From: Elusimicrobia bacterium RIFCSPLOWO2_01_FULL_64_13 | GTDB taxonomy: Bacteria; Elusimicrobiota; Elusimicrobia; 2-02-FULL-39-32 | NCBI GenBank assembly: GCA_001800095.1 | Contig: MGUT01000076.1 | Span: 36,313-53,268, forward strand | Direction: 5' to 3' | DNA length: 16,956 bases | Part shown: positions 6,737 to 13,669 of the stretch, in pieces | Layout of the letters: every line of letters starts with the position of its first letter | Position numbering within the stretch: the first letter of the stretch is position 1 | The notes under the pieces: generated by a model | What the model was told of the DNA's origin: nothing | Databases searched by the model: none | Seen by the model: only the letters and a program-made list of their open reading frames with translations | Program-made: the position numbers and the translations under genes

Positions 6737-7869
6737 CCCGGCAGGAAGGGGCGCAGCATGCGGAAGGTCTCTTCGGCGGCCTCGCGCAGGAGACGCGGCG
6801 CGAGCCGGAGCGAATCCGCCGCGCTCATGGGACCGCGGGCGATGGGCGCGAAGGCCAGTATCCCCGCGGAGCGCGCGGTCCGGGCTCCGGGCCCGACCTC
6901 GCCGCAGAAGGCCACCACGGGAATGCCCAGTCTTTTCGCCGCCCCGGCCACTCCCGAGGCCGTTTTTCCGAACCGGGTCTGGCCGTCGATCCGGCCTTCG
7001 CCCGTGAGAACGATGTCGGCCCCGGCCATCTTCGCGCGCAGTCCGGTCATTTCGATCACGAGCTCGATCCCGGGCCGGAGCTCCGCGTTCAGGAAAGCCG
7101 CCGCTCCGGCTCCGGCTCCTCCGGCGGCGCCGGCCCCGGGCAGGGCCGCGATGTTCTTTCCGAGGTCCCTGCGCACGATGCCGGAAAATCTGGCGAAAGC
7201 CCTCTCGATGGCGCGGACCATTTCCCGGGTGGCGCCCTTTTGCGGGCCGTAGACCCGGGCCGAGCCCCTGGGCCCGAGCAGGGGATTGTTGACGTCGCAG
7301 GCGGCGAGGAAGCGCGCCCGGGAGAGGGCGCGCGGGTCCTCCGGCGGCAGGATCTTTTCCAAGCGCAGGAGGCCGGCCGCTCCCGGCGGGATGGGCCATC
7401 CGTTCCGGTCCAGGAACCTCCAGCCGAGGGCTCCGGCCATCCCGGTCCCGGCGTCGCTCGTGGCCACGCCGCCCAGGGTCAGGATCACCTTTTCCGCCCC
7501 GCCGCTCAAGGCCCTGGCGATGAGTTCCCCCGTTCCGAAGGAGCTCGCGCGCAGAGGATCTCTTTTTTTCGGAGCGATGAGCCCGAGGCCCGAGGCCTGG
7601 GCCATCTCCACCACGGCGGTGCGTCCGCCGGCGAGGATGCCGTAGCTGGCGGCGGTCTTTTTTCCCATCGGCCCGGACACCGTCGCGTTCCGCGGCCGCC
7701 CTCCCTTCCCCAAGAGGACGGAGAGCGTGCCTTCTCCGCCGTCGGCCATGGGGGCGAGGACGAGCCGCGCGCGCGGAAAAACGGCCCGGGCCCCTTTCGC
7801 TATGGCCGAGCAGGCCTGGACGGCGGTCAGGCTTTCCTTAAAAGAGTCCGGCGCGATAACGAATTTCAA
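6733..7869 (-). CDS. Glycerate 2-kinase (GarK/GlxK family)
   Basis: A 378-residue kinase that phosphorylates D-glycerate, in this family giving 2-phosphoglycerate. The N-terminus MKFVIAPDSFKESLTA and PMADGGEGT are the family signatures. LTLGGVATSDAGTGMAGALG is the conserved glycine-rich block, with V and S where S and N are more usual. TGEGRIDGQT near residue 290 is also diagnostic. Length fits the family (about 370-385). The start is TTG at 7869, overlapping the stop of the adenosyltransferase gene as TTGA; no better ATG preserves the N-terminal signature. Followed directly by the hydroxyacid dehydrogenase, with which it forms a two-step glycerate module. An alanine/glycine-rich stretch around 245-258 is normal for the family in high-GC genomes. 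Confidence 0.93.
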   Translation of the reverse strand: MKFVIAPDSFKESLTAVQACSAIAKGARAVFPRARLVLAPMADGGEGTLSVLLGKGGRPRNATVSGPMGKKTAASYGILAGGRTAVVEMAQASGLGLIAPKKRDPLRASSFGTGELIARALSGGAEKVILTLGGVATSDAGTGMAGALGWRFLDRNGWPIPPGAAGLLRLEKILPPEDPRALSRARFLAACDVNNPLLGPRGSARVYGPQKGATREMVRAIERAFARFSGIVRRDLGKNIAALPGAGAAGGAGAGAAAFLNAELRPGIELVIEMTGLRAKMAGADIVLTGEGRIDGQTRFGKTASGVAGAAKRLGIPVVAFCGEVGPGARTARSAGILAFAPIARGPMSAADSLRLAPRLLREAAEETFRMLRPFLPG

Positions 7870-8525
7870 TGGTTTGGCCGGTCTTCCGCGATCCAGAGGA
7901 TCTCGGCCTCCTTGTCTTTCAAGTTCAGGGCCCGGGCCAGGAGGAACAGGAGGTCGGACAGCCGGTTCAGATAGGCGAGCGTGAGCGGGTTGATCTTGGA
8001 ATGCATCGCCAGCTGCACCGCCCGGCGCTCCGCCCGGCGGGAGATGGCCCGGACCACCTGGGAGATGGCCCCGACCGGGTTGCCCCGGGGCAGGATGAAA
8101 TGGTCCAGGGCCGGAAGTTTGGCCTGCAGGGCGTCGATGGTCTCCTCAAGCCGGTGGATGTCCTCGTGAGTGATGGAGGGGAGCTTTTTGGTCCTGGGGA
8201 CGGAGTCCTTGGGGTAATGCCGGCGCAGGGGATGCGGGATGGTCCCGTTCCTGATGAGAGGATGGGAAAGCTCGGCCCCCATGGCGAAAAGGTCGCGCTG
8301 GATCCTTTCGATGATGCCGGCGAAGGTCCGCGCCGTCCCGTGGATCTTCGAGCCCTGCAGCCGGGCGGGGGTCAGCGCGAACAGGAACCCGAGGAAGCTG
8401 TTCAGCTCGTCCAGCGACCCCAGGGCCTCGATGCGGGCCGAGTGCTTCGTCAGCCGGAAACCGCCGAGGATGCCCGTGGTCATGGCGTCCCCGCTGCGGG
8501 TGTAGATTCTTTTGGGGCGGGTCAT
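7866..8525 (-). CDS. PduO-type cob(I)alamin adenosyltransferase
   Basis: This 219-residue protein should transfer the 5'-deoxyadenosyl group of ATP to cob(I)alamin to form coenzyme B12. The N-terminal ATP site IYTRSGDAMTTG (residues 7-18) matches TRTGDxGTTG of the family with M in place of one glycine. RIEALGSLDELNSFLG follows. FILPRGNP (143-150) and VRAISRRAERRAV (158-170) are the other signature blocks. It is longer than typical (about 190) because of a basic stretch at about 92-118. ATG at 8525, 17 bases after the ferredoxin-DUF4346 stop, with a palindrome in place of a Shine-Dalgarno. No B12-dependent enzyme is encoded in the window, so the cofactor user is unknown. No cobalamin riboswitch was recognised. 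Confidence 0.92.
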   Translation of the reverse strand: MTRPKRIYTRSGDAMTTGILGGFRLTKHSARIEALGSLDELNSFLGFLFALTPARLQGSKIHGTARTFAGIIERIQRDLFAMGAELSHPLIRNGTIPHPLRRHYPKDSVPRTKKLPSITHEDIHRLEETIDALQAKLPALDHFILPRGNPVGAISQVVRAISRRAERRAVQLAMHSKINPLTLAYLNRLSDLLFLLARALNLKDKEAEILWIAEDRPNH

Positions 8526-8527
8526 GT

Positions 8528-8539
8528 CGGCGGCCGCCG
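8528..8539. repeat. Perfect 12-bp GC palindrome at the adenosyltransferase ribosome-binding position
   Basis: CGGCGGCCGCCG is its own reverse complement. It lies 2-14 bases upstream of the adenosyltransferase ATG, where a Shine-Dalgarno would be expected and none is seen. It may be chance in GC-rich DNA. Confidence 0.45.
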
Positions 8540-8542
8540 TCG

Positions 8543-9166
8543 TCAGGGCAGGGGGTCGTCCTGGACGTAAGGAAGGTTCTTTTTCATGGCGATCTCCGCC
8601 TTCATGAGCTCGGTGCCGAGATAGGCGGCGTGCTGGAACGTCGAGATCAGCTCTTCCCGGACGATGGTATTGTAGATCTCTTCGGCGTTCGCGCCCTCGC
8701 ACACGATCTTCAGGGCGTGGTCCTCTCCGTAATAACGCACGCGGATCAACTGCTCCTCGGGATAGGGTTTGATGGTGAAGAATCCCTTGGGATCCATGCG
8801 CCATTCCTTGCGGGAGTCGTAGCGCGCGCGCAGGACCGGGACCTTGTCCTTGTCGGCTTCCTTGGTCGGATTGATCTTCAGCACGCTTTTCCCGGTGGCG
8901 GTCTCCACCACGTCGATCACGTAGGCCGGGCAGATCAGGGCCGATTCCTTGAACGCGGCCAGTTCCGCCTCGGTGATGGCGATCTCGAAACGGCCCGTCT
9001 TGGGATTCGGGGCCCCGCCTTTGAGCACGGCCTTGGCCTCCGAGTCGGCCTCCCACAGTTCCGGGTGGATGCCGATGCATTTGGCGGCCGAGATGCAGTT
9101 GGCGCGGTCGTAGACGACGAGATAAGGTTTTTTCATGGTTTCACCGTCTTTCTGCTTGGATTTCAT
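8543..9166 (-). CDS. Ferredoxin domain fused to DUF4346-like domain
   Basis: A 207-residue two-part protein. Residues about 14-88 look like a small single-cluster ferredoxin: C24-x5-C30 and, about 50 residues on, C79-P. This is the three-cysteine arrangement seen in [3Fe-4S] or atypical [4Fe-4S] ferredoxins of the Streptomyces/Fer4_13 kind. Residues about 122-204 resemble DUF4346: MDPKGFFTIK, then IYNTIVREELIS, HAAYLGTELMKAEIA and YVQD. From memory, DUF4346 is found alone or attached to dihydropteroate-synthase-like domains. The fusion suggests an electron-transfer protein for a pterin- or corrinoid-related reaction, but this is inference. ATG at 9166 overlaps the MBL stop as ATGA; an internal ATG at 9136 (MKKPYLVV) is an alternative start nearer the ferredoxin domain. 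Neighbours are the B12 adenosyltransferase and an MBL hydrolase. Confidence 0.75.
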   Translation of the reverse strand: MKSKQKDGETMKKPYLVVYDRANCISAAKCIGIHPELWEADSEAKAVLKGGAPNPKTGRFEIAITEAELAAFKESALICPAYVIDVVETATGKSVLKINPTKEADKDKVPVLRARYDSRKEWRMDPKGFFTIKPYPEEQLIRVRYYGEDHALKIVCEGANAEEIYNTIVREELISTFQHAAYLGTELMKAEIAMKKNLPYVQDDPLP

Positions 9167-9837
9167 CGGCCCAGCATTCCCAGGAACACGTCCAGGCTCG
9201 AGCAGAGGAGATAAGGGTTCTTGGCCTTTTCCTCGGAGACCTTCGACCGGGGCTCCTCGCCGTAGAAGTGGCCGGGGTAGAGCTCGGTGTCGCCCGGGAG
9301 CTTCGCGATCTTTCCGGTCAGGGACTCGTACATGTCCTTCGCGTTCCCGCCGGGAAGGTCCACCCTTCCGCAGCCCCGCACGAAAAGCGTGTCCCCCGTC
9401 AGGAGCCTGCCGCCGGCGAGGAAGCACTGGGACCCCGGAGTGTGGCCGGGCGTGTGGATGGCCTCGATCCTCACCTTTCCCGCCGGGACCGTGTCGCCGG
9501 AGCGGAGTTTCCGCGTCGAGCTCTCCGGGAAGCTTCCGAAAAGGTTCTGGCCCTTTCCCAGGGACCTCACGAACGCGTCTTCCTCCGCGTTCACGTAGAC
9601 GGGCACGTCCAGCTTCCCGAGGAGTTCGTCCAATCCGTTGCAGTGGTCGTAGTGGGCGTGGGTGATCAGCGCGCCCGTGATCTTCAACCCTTCGCTTTCC
9701 GCGGTCTTGAGGATGGTGTCCACCTGCCAGGCCGGGTCCACCACGACGACTTCCCGGGTCTCCGGGTCCCCCACGAGGTAGACGAAATTGGCCATGGGGC
9801 CCACCTCCAGCTGTTTCAAGTAGACCGGCCGGATCAC
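9163..9837 (-). CDS. MBL-fold metallohydrolase, glyoxalase II / ETHE1-like
   Basis: A 224-residue cytoplasmic metallo-beta-lactamase-fold enzyme. The metal ligands are all visible: H60, H62, D64, H65 (THAHYDH), H132 (HTPGHTPG), D149 (LTGDTLF) and H190 (YPGHFYG). RGCGRVDLPGG after the GDT motif, and the late EEKAKNP, are closer to ETHE1/persulfide dioxygenase-type members than to classical glyoxalase II. Substrate is therefore either a thioester such as S-lactoylglutathione or a glutathione/low-molecular-weight persulfide. GTG start at 9837, 21 bases after the DksA-like stop, preceded by GGAG at a 6-base spacing. It overlaps the next gene's ATG. Confidence 0.88.
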   Translation of the reverse strand: MIRPVYLKQLEVGPMANFVYLVGDPETREVVVVDPAWQVDTILKTAESEGLKITGALITHAHYDHCNGLDELLGKLDVPVYVNAEEDAFVRSLGKGQNLFGSFPESSTRKLRSGDTVPAGKVRIEAIHTPGHTPGSQCFLAGGRLLTGDTLFVRGCGRVDLPGGNAKDMYESLTGKIAKLPGDTELYPGHFYGEEPRSKVSEEKAKNPYLLCSSLDVFLGMLGR

Positions 9838-9858
9838 GCGGCGCTCCGGGAAACGGTC

Positions 9859-10278
9859 CTACCGGGAAGGGGTTTCCGTCCGGCTCTGGCAGGCGATGCA
9901 GTAGCGGGCCCAGGGCATGGCGCGCAGGCGCACGCTCGAGATTTTTTTCCGGCAGGATTCGCACGACCCGTAATCGCCTTTCTCCATCTTGCGCAGGCCC
10001 GCTTCGATGTCGTCGAGCACGATGCGTTCGCCGTTCGTCAGTTCGAACATCATCTCCCGCTCGAAGGTCTGGCTGGCCACGTCCGCCTCGTCGCCGATCT
10101 CCCCGAGAGTGATATCGTTCTCCTTGCGCTTCACCATCCCCATGATATCTTCGCGTTTGCGCAGCAAAAGATCCTGGAACCTCTTGAATTTATCGCCCGC
10201 GTTCCTGCGGGATGCCGTATGCTTCCCGGCCGGGGATCCCCCCGCCTTCGCGCTCTTTTTCAGCTTCTTTTTCTTCAT
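9859..10278 (-). CDS. DksA/TraR-family zinc-finger transcription factor
   Basis: A 139-residue protein expected to enter the RNA polymerase secondary channel and modulate initiation, often with ppGpp. The N-terminus is strongly basic (MKKKKLKK). A coiled coil covers about residues 30-100. Its tip GDEADVAS holds D63, D66 and A68, the DxxDxA pattern needed for DksA activity in E. coli. The zinc finger is complete: C106, C109, C127, C130 with the canonical 17-residue spacing. Its length is close to E. coli DksA (151). Ten bases downstream of the decarboxylase gene with a strong ribosome site. Whether it is the main DksA or one of several paralogues cannot be judged here. Confidence 0.9.
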   Translation of the reverse strand: MKKKKLKKSAKAGGSPAGKHTASRRNAGDKFKRFQDLLLRKREDIMGMVKRKENDITLGEIGDEADVASQTFEREMMFELTNGERIVLDDIEAGLRKMEKGDYGSCESCRKKISSVRLRAMPWARYCIACQSRTETPSR

Positions 10279-10283
10279 GACAG

Positions 10284-10290
10284 CTCCTTT
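10284..10290 (-). promoter_or_regulatory. Strong ribosome-binding site of the DksA-like gene
   Basis: AAAGGAG is read on the minus strand at 10290-10284, 5 bases before the ATG at 10278. It overlaps the decarboxylase stop codon (TAAAGGAG). It shows that this organism does use Shine-Dalgarno initiation for internal cistrons, in contrast to its operon-leading genes. Confidence 0.75.
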
Positions 10291-11740
10291 AACAGACGAC
10301 TTTAACGGTGCGCAGGGTGTCGGTCTCCTGGCCGCTGACGCGCAGGGCCTTTTCCGATAGGTCCAGCAGGTAATCGCAGATCTCCTTCGAGATGCGCTCT
10401 CCCGGGATGAGGACCGGGATGCCCGGAGGATACGGCGTGAGGGTCTGCGCGGAGATGTGTCCCGCGGCCTTGGAGATGGGAACGCGCTTGGTCTTCTTGG
10501 ACAAGAACACTTCGCGCGGGTTCATCACCATCTCGGTGGAGAGCGACGGGATCTGGAGGATCCAGTTCTTGGATTGGCCGTGGTACTTGGTCTCGATGTC
10601 CTCGAGGGCCTCCACGAGCCGGTCCACGTCGGCCTTGTCGGATCCGATGCCGAGGATGGCGATGAAGTTGAAGAGGTCGGCCGCGTCCACCTGGATGTTG
10701 TATTCCTTGGAGAGGATGGCGTCGATCTCCTTGCCGGAAAAACCGGTCTTGGTCACGTTGACGGTGAGCTTGGTGACGTCGAGGTCATAGCCGCGGGCCT
10801 GGATCTCCTTGCGCGTGAACGAGAAGAAATGCTTGGTCTGGTTGATGCGCTTGCGGCCGTCCTCGGCGATGCGGATCACCCGCTCGAAGATGCGTTCCGC
10901 GCTCTGGACCGCCTGGCGGCGGGCCAGGTCGATGGAAGCCAGGATCAGGTAGTTGGGGCTGGTGGTCTGGAGCATGGAGACCACTTTCTTCACGCGGTTC
11001 AGGTCCACGGCCTGGGAGTTGTAGTGGAGGACGGAGCCCTGGGAGAGGGCCGAGAGGATCTTGTGCGTGGACTGCACGCACAGGTCCGCGCCCGCTTCGA
11101 CGGCGGAAATGGGCAGGTCCTCGTGGAACTTCAGGTGCGGTCCGTGGGCCTCGTCCACGAGCAGGACCTTGCCGTAGCGGTGCACGACCTCGGAGATCTT
11201 CACGAGGTCCGCCGTCACCCCGTTGTAGGTCGGGCTCGTCACGAAGACGGCCTTGGCCTCGGGGAACTGGATGAGGGCGGTCTCGATCTGCTCCGGGCTC
11301 GGGTCGAAAAGGATGTCCAGGTTCTGGTCGACCTTGGGCTGGATCCAGATGGGCCACACGCCGGCCAGGATGATGCCGGAGAGGATGGACTTGTGCGCGT
11401 TCCGGGACACGATGATCGAGTCGCCCGGGCTGCAGGCGGACATGAGCATGGCCTGGTTGCCGATGGTGGAGCCGTTGATGAGGAGGAAGGAATGCTCGAC
11501 GCCGTAGGCCTCGGCGATCAGGGTCTGCGCCTTCTTGATGGGCCCCACGGGATCGTGCAGGGAGTCCACCTCGGGGAATACCGTCACGTCTAAAAAGTAA
11601 GCCGCCTTGCCGGTGAACTGCTTGAGCTTCGGGTCGATCCCCTTGCCGTTCTTGTGGCCGGGGGTGTGGAAGGACACCACCTTGCGCTTGGCGTGGGCGA
11701 GGAGGGTCTCGAAGATGGGGGCTCGGCTCTGTTTGTTCAT
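10289..11740 (-). CDS. Orn/Lys/Arg decarboxylase, SpeA-like (PLP fold type I)
   Basis: A 483-residue PLP enzyme that decarboxylates a basic amino acid (arginine to agmatine, or lysine to cadaverine) for polyamine synthesis. The N-terminal signature FHTPGHKNGKG is at about 24-34. DEAHG (196-200) is the PLP-binding block. STHK contains the Schiff-base lysine K227. A C-terminal domain with PYPPGIPVLIPGE follows, as in the Bacillus SpeA/Cad class. Length fits this short class (about 480-490), not the long E. coli inducible forms. The frame is open to 11818, but ATG at 11740 is chosen: it lies about 60 bases after the predicted transcription start and has GGGG upstream. The long 5' extension would begin inside the promoter. 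First gene of an eight-gene operon. Arginine versus lysine specificity cannot be decided by eye. Confidence 0.92.
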   Translation of the reverse strand: MNKQSRAPIFETLLAHAKRKVVSFHTPGHKNGKGIDPKLKQFTGKAAYFLDVTVFPEVDSLHDPVGPIKKAQTLIAEAYGVEHSFLLINGSTIGNQAMLMSACSPGDSIIVSRNAHKSILSGIILAGVWPIWIQPKVDQNLDILFDPSPEQIETALIQFPEAKAVFVTSPTYNGVTADLVKISEVVHRYGKVLLVDEAHGPHLKFHEDLPISAVEAGADLCVQSTHKILSALSQGSVLHYNSQAVDLNRVKKVVSMLQTTSPNYLILASIDLARRQAVQSAERIFERVIRIAEDGRKRINQTKHFFSFTRKEIQARGYDLDVTKLTVNVTKTGFSGKEIDAILSKEYNIQVDAADLFNFIAILGIGSDKADVDRLVEALEDIETKYHGQSKNWILQIPSLSTEMVMNPREVFLSKKTKRVPISKAAGHISAQTLTPYPPGIPVLIPGERISKEICDYLLDLSEKALRVSGQETDTLRTVKVVC

Positions 11741-11806
11741 GAATTTACCCCGGAAAGAGCGGACGCGGAGCGGGAGAGGCGCGCGCGGCCGATTTCGAGT
11801 TTTAAC

Positions 11807-11834
11807 ATTATAGAACATCTAGATGGGCTGTCAA
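11807..11834 (-). promoter_or_regulatory. Perfect-consensus promoter of the decarboxylase operon
   Basis: On the minus strand TTGACA (11834-11829) and TATAAT (11812-11807), both exact consensus, are spaced by 16 bases. The predicted start is near 11800, giving a leader of about 60 bases to the ATG at 11740. It is the strongest promoter match in the window and likely drives the co-directional genes down to 5493. Confidence 0.8.
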
Positions 11835-11849
11835 GCGATTTTTGGGGCC

Positions 11850-11877
11850 GTTTTCCGCGTGAAAAACTCCGTCGGAG
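11850..11877. promoter_or_regulatory. Inverted repeats between the divergent promoters (possible operator)
   Basis: GTTTTC (11850-11855) faces GAAAAAC (11861-11867) as an imperfect palindrome. CTCCG-T-CGGAG (11867-11877) is a near-perfect odd palindrome. Both lie between the two -35 boxes of the divergent promoters, where a shared regulator could bind. No regulator gene is adjacent, so this is speculative. Confidence 0.3.
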
Positions 11878-11883
11878 GACCGC

Positions 11884-11912
11884 TTGACAAAATGGGCCTA
11901 AAGGAATACATT
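11884..11912 (+). promoter_or_regulatory. Predicted promoter of the glycosyltransferase gene
   Basis: TTGACA (11884-11889, exact) and TACATT (11907-11912, 4 of 6) are separated by 17 bases. The ATG at 11926 follows the -10 box by 13 bases, so the leader would be about 6-7 bases. AAGGG at 11913-11917 resembles a ribosome site but would lie upstream of the expected transcription start. Confidence 0.6.
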
Positions 11913-11925
11913 AAGGGTTCGCGCC

Positions 11926-13086
11926 ATGAAAAAAATCGTCCTCGTCCACCATTCAAATCAACTCGGGCTGGGAGGGACCGAAAAGGACATGCTCCTTTTC
12001 TGCAAGTACTTCCGCAGGGACGTCTTCGAGGTCCACGCGCTCACCCGCCGGTCTCCCGTTCCCCCCCACCGGGTCCTCCTGGACAGGATCGGGAGCGCCT
12101 TCGGCCGCGGGAGATCCGTCGAGAGGCGCGTCCAGCACGAGGTCGCGAAGATCCGCGTCCCGGACTTCATCCGCCTCCTGGGAGAGGACCACGTCCACTT
12201 TTACGGCCGCCGCTCCCTCCCCGGGATCATGCGGACGCTCTCGCCGGTCATCCTCCACGTCCACCACAGCGGCGTGTCCGAGCCGCCCATCAGCGTGCCG
12301 GAGGCGGTGGCCGGCGTCCCGGTCATCTTCACGATCAACGGATTCGGGTTCGAGGATCCCACCCCCCAGGGCCGGCGCGTCACGCGCGTCCTTTTCCCGT
12401 CCGAGTTCATACGGGACAAGGTCGCCCTCTGGGGCAAGGGGGACCCCAGGTGCGGGTTGCTCTATTGCCCCATAGAAAAACCCTGTTCGCGGGACGATCT
12501 CCGGAAGGACCTCGGGATCCCCGGGGACGTTTTCGTGGTGGGCCGGGTGGGCAGGAACGCCGACGACATCCACGACCCCATATCGCTCCGCGCATATAAG
12601 GAAATCGAAAGCGAAAAGACGCTCTTCCTCGCCCTCGCGCCCCCGCCGAAGATGGTGGAGGAGGCGCGCGCCATGGGTCTGCGGCGCGTGCGCTGGCTGG
12701 AGCCCACCGTGGACGAGGTCTTCCTAAGCCGCTTCTACAACACGATCGACGCTCTCGGCCACGCCCGTTCCGACGGGGAGACCTTCGGGTGCGTGATCGC
12801 CGAGGCCATGATCCATGGGAAACCGGTGGTCACGCACCGGAGCCCGCTCCGGAACGCCCAGGAAGAGCTGGTCGGGACCACGGGCTTCGTGGCGGACCAG
12901 CACGACTGGAGGGCTTACGGCGGGTTCTTGCGCCGCCTGATGGGGGACCGCGGGCTCAAGGAGAAGATGGGTCGGGAAGCGGAGGCGCGCGCGCTGGAGA
13001 ATTTCGAGGCGGAGAAGGTGACGCGGAAACTGGAAGGGCTTTACCTGGAGGAGCTGGCCAAGCGCGGCATCCCCGTCCCTTCCTAG
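11926..13086 (+). CDS. GT4-like (group 1) glycosyltransferase
   Basis: A 386-residue retaining-type glycosyltransferase, GT-B fold by motif. The N-terminal domain starts MKKIVLVHHSNQLGLGGTEKDM; the glycine-rich GGTEK loop is usual in acceptor/phosphate binding. The C-terminal nucleotide-sugar domain shows VVGRVGR at about 204-210 and the E-x7-E motif with E285 and E293 (ETFGCVIAEA), followed by GKPVVTHRSP. No signal peptide or membrane helix, so it should act at the inner face of the membrane or in the cytoplasm, probably in glycan or lipopolysaccharide-like assembly. Donor and acceptor are unknown. It stands alone: no sugar-biosynthesis genes lie nearby. It converges with the flavin reductase-like gene, with one base between the stop codons. 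Confidence 0.88.
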   Translation: MKKIVLVHHSNQLGLGGTEKDMLLFCKYFRRDVFEVHALTRRSPVPPHRVLLDRIGSAFGRGRSVERRVQHEVAKIRVPDFIRLLGEDHVHFYGRRSLPGIMRTLSPVILHVHHSGVSEPPISVPEAVAGVPVIFTINGFGFEDPTPQGRRVTRVLFPSEFIRDKVALWGKGDPRCGLLYCPIEKPCSRDDLRKDLGIPGDVFVVGRVGRNADDIHDPISLRAYKEIESEKTLFLALAPPPKMVEEARAMGLRRVRWLEPTVDEVFLSRFYNTIDALGHARSDGETFGCVIAEAMIHGKPVVTHRSPLRNAQEELVGTTGFVADQHDWRAYGGFLRRLMGDRGLKEKMGREAEARALENFEAEKVTRKLEGLYLEELAKRGIPVPS

Positions 13087-13087
13087 T

Positions 13088-13669
13088 TTAGACGGGGATC
13101 TTGTCCTTCGGGACTTCCACCACGCGTTCCGCGACCACGAATTGGCCGCCGGTCAGGTGGTGGAGGGTCCTGGCTTCCCCCATCACGAGGGACTTCCCGT
13201 TCCAAAGGGACTCGCGGACCTCCGCGTGAGCGACCTCTCCTATGAAAAGGGTCACGCCGTCGCAGGGCCTCTCTCCGACCAGGCGGCACTCGATATGGGC
13301 CAGGGATTCCAGGAGATAGGGCGCCTTCACGGAACGGCACGCCGCCGGCGTCAGTCCGAATCTGGCGAACTTGTCGACCTGGCCCCCGTGGCACCTGCCG
13401 CAGGCCAGGACCTTCCCTTCCAGCCCTTCCCCCACCACGTTGATGACGAATTCCCCGGACGCTTTCAAAAGTTTATAGGTCGTGATCCCGTCCTCGACGG
13501 CCGCCGCCATGAGGGGCGGGTCGTTGTTGACCGGCATGGTCCAGTTGATGGGGGCGACGTTCCGCTCGCCTCCGGCCGCGGTCGTGATCAGGCTGCAGGG
13601 CCCGTGGTTGATGAGGTGGTAGGCCTGGCCGGGCTTGAGGTGAAGGCGCGGTCCGGGCGCGGGCGTCAT
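13088..13669 (-). CDS. Flavin reductase-like FMN-binding protein
   Basis: A 193-residue protein of the flavin reductase-like (DIM6/NTAB) split-barrel family, which binds FMN and may reduce free flavin or serve as an oxidoreductase. Visible family features are NHGPCSLITTAAGGERNVAPINWTMPV (23-49, written here as a landmark of the FMN pocket), a central GEFVINVVG, and later AHIECRLVGE and FIGEVAHAEV strands. No NAD(P)-specific motif can be read. The ATG at 13669 shares ATGA with the stop of the HPt gene upstream, so the two are co-translated. Its stop codon is one base from the stop of the convergent glycosyltransferase. Confidence 0.85.
   Translation of the reverse strand: MTPAPGPRLHLKPGQAYHLINHGPCSLITTAAGGERNVAPINWTMPVNNDPPLMAAAVEDGITTYKLLKASGEFVINVVGEGLEGKVLACGRCHGGQVDKFARFGLTPAACRSVKAPYLLESLAHIECRLVGERPCDGVTLFIGEVAHAEVRESLWNGKSLVMGEARTLHHLTGGQFVVAERVVEVPKDKIPV

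Noticed and set aside
6737..7399. Upstream extension of the hydroxyacid dehydrogenase frame
   Set aside because: It shadows the glycerate kinase gene and is Arg/Gly/Pro-rich; the true start is the ATG at 6736 that overlaps the kinase stop.
8526..9200. Cobalamin riboswitch controlling the adenosyltransferase
   Set aside because: The gene is internal to an operon with 17 bases upstream; no space or B12-box-like sequence was recognised.
9167..9964. Upstream extension of the ferredoxin-DUF4346 frame
   Set aside because: Shadow of the MBL hydrolase; Pro/Arg/Gly-rich, no family match. The start at 9166 follows the ATGA overlap.
10457..11593. 378-codon plus-strand open frame
   Set aside because: Antisense of the PLP decarboxylase; low-complexity Gly/Val/Asp/His-rich shadow.
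11741..11818. N-terminal extension of the decarboxylase to 11818
   Set aside because: It begins within or beside the consensus promoter, is Arg/Pro-rich, and is absent from the family; ATG at 11740 precedes the conserved region.
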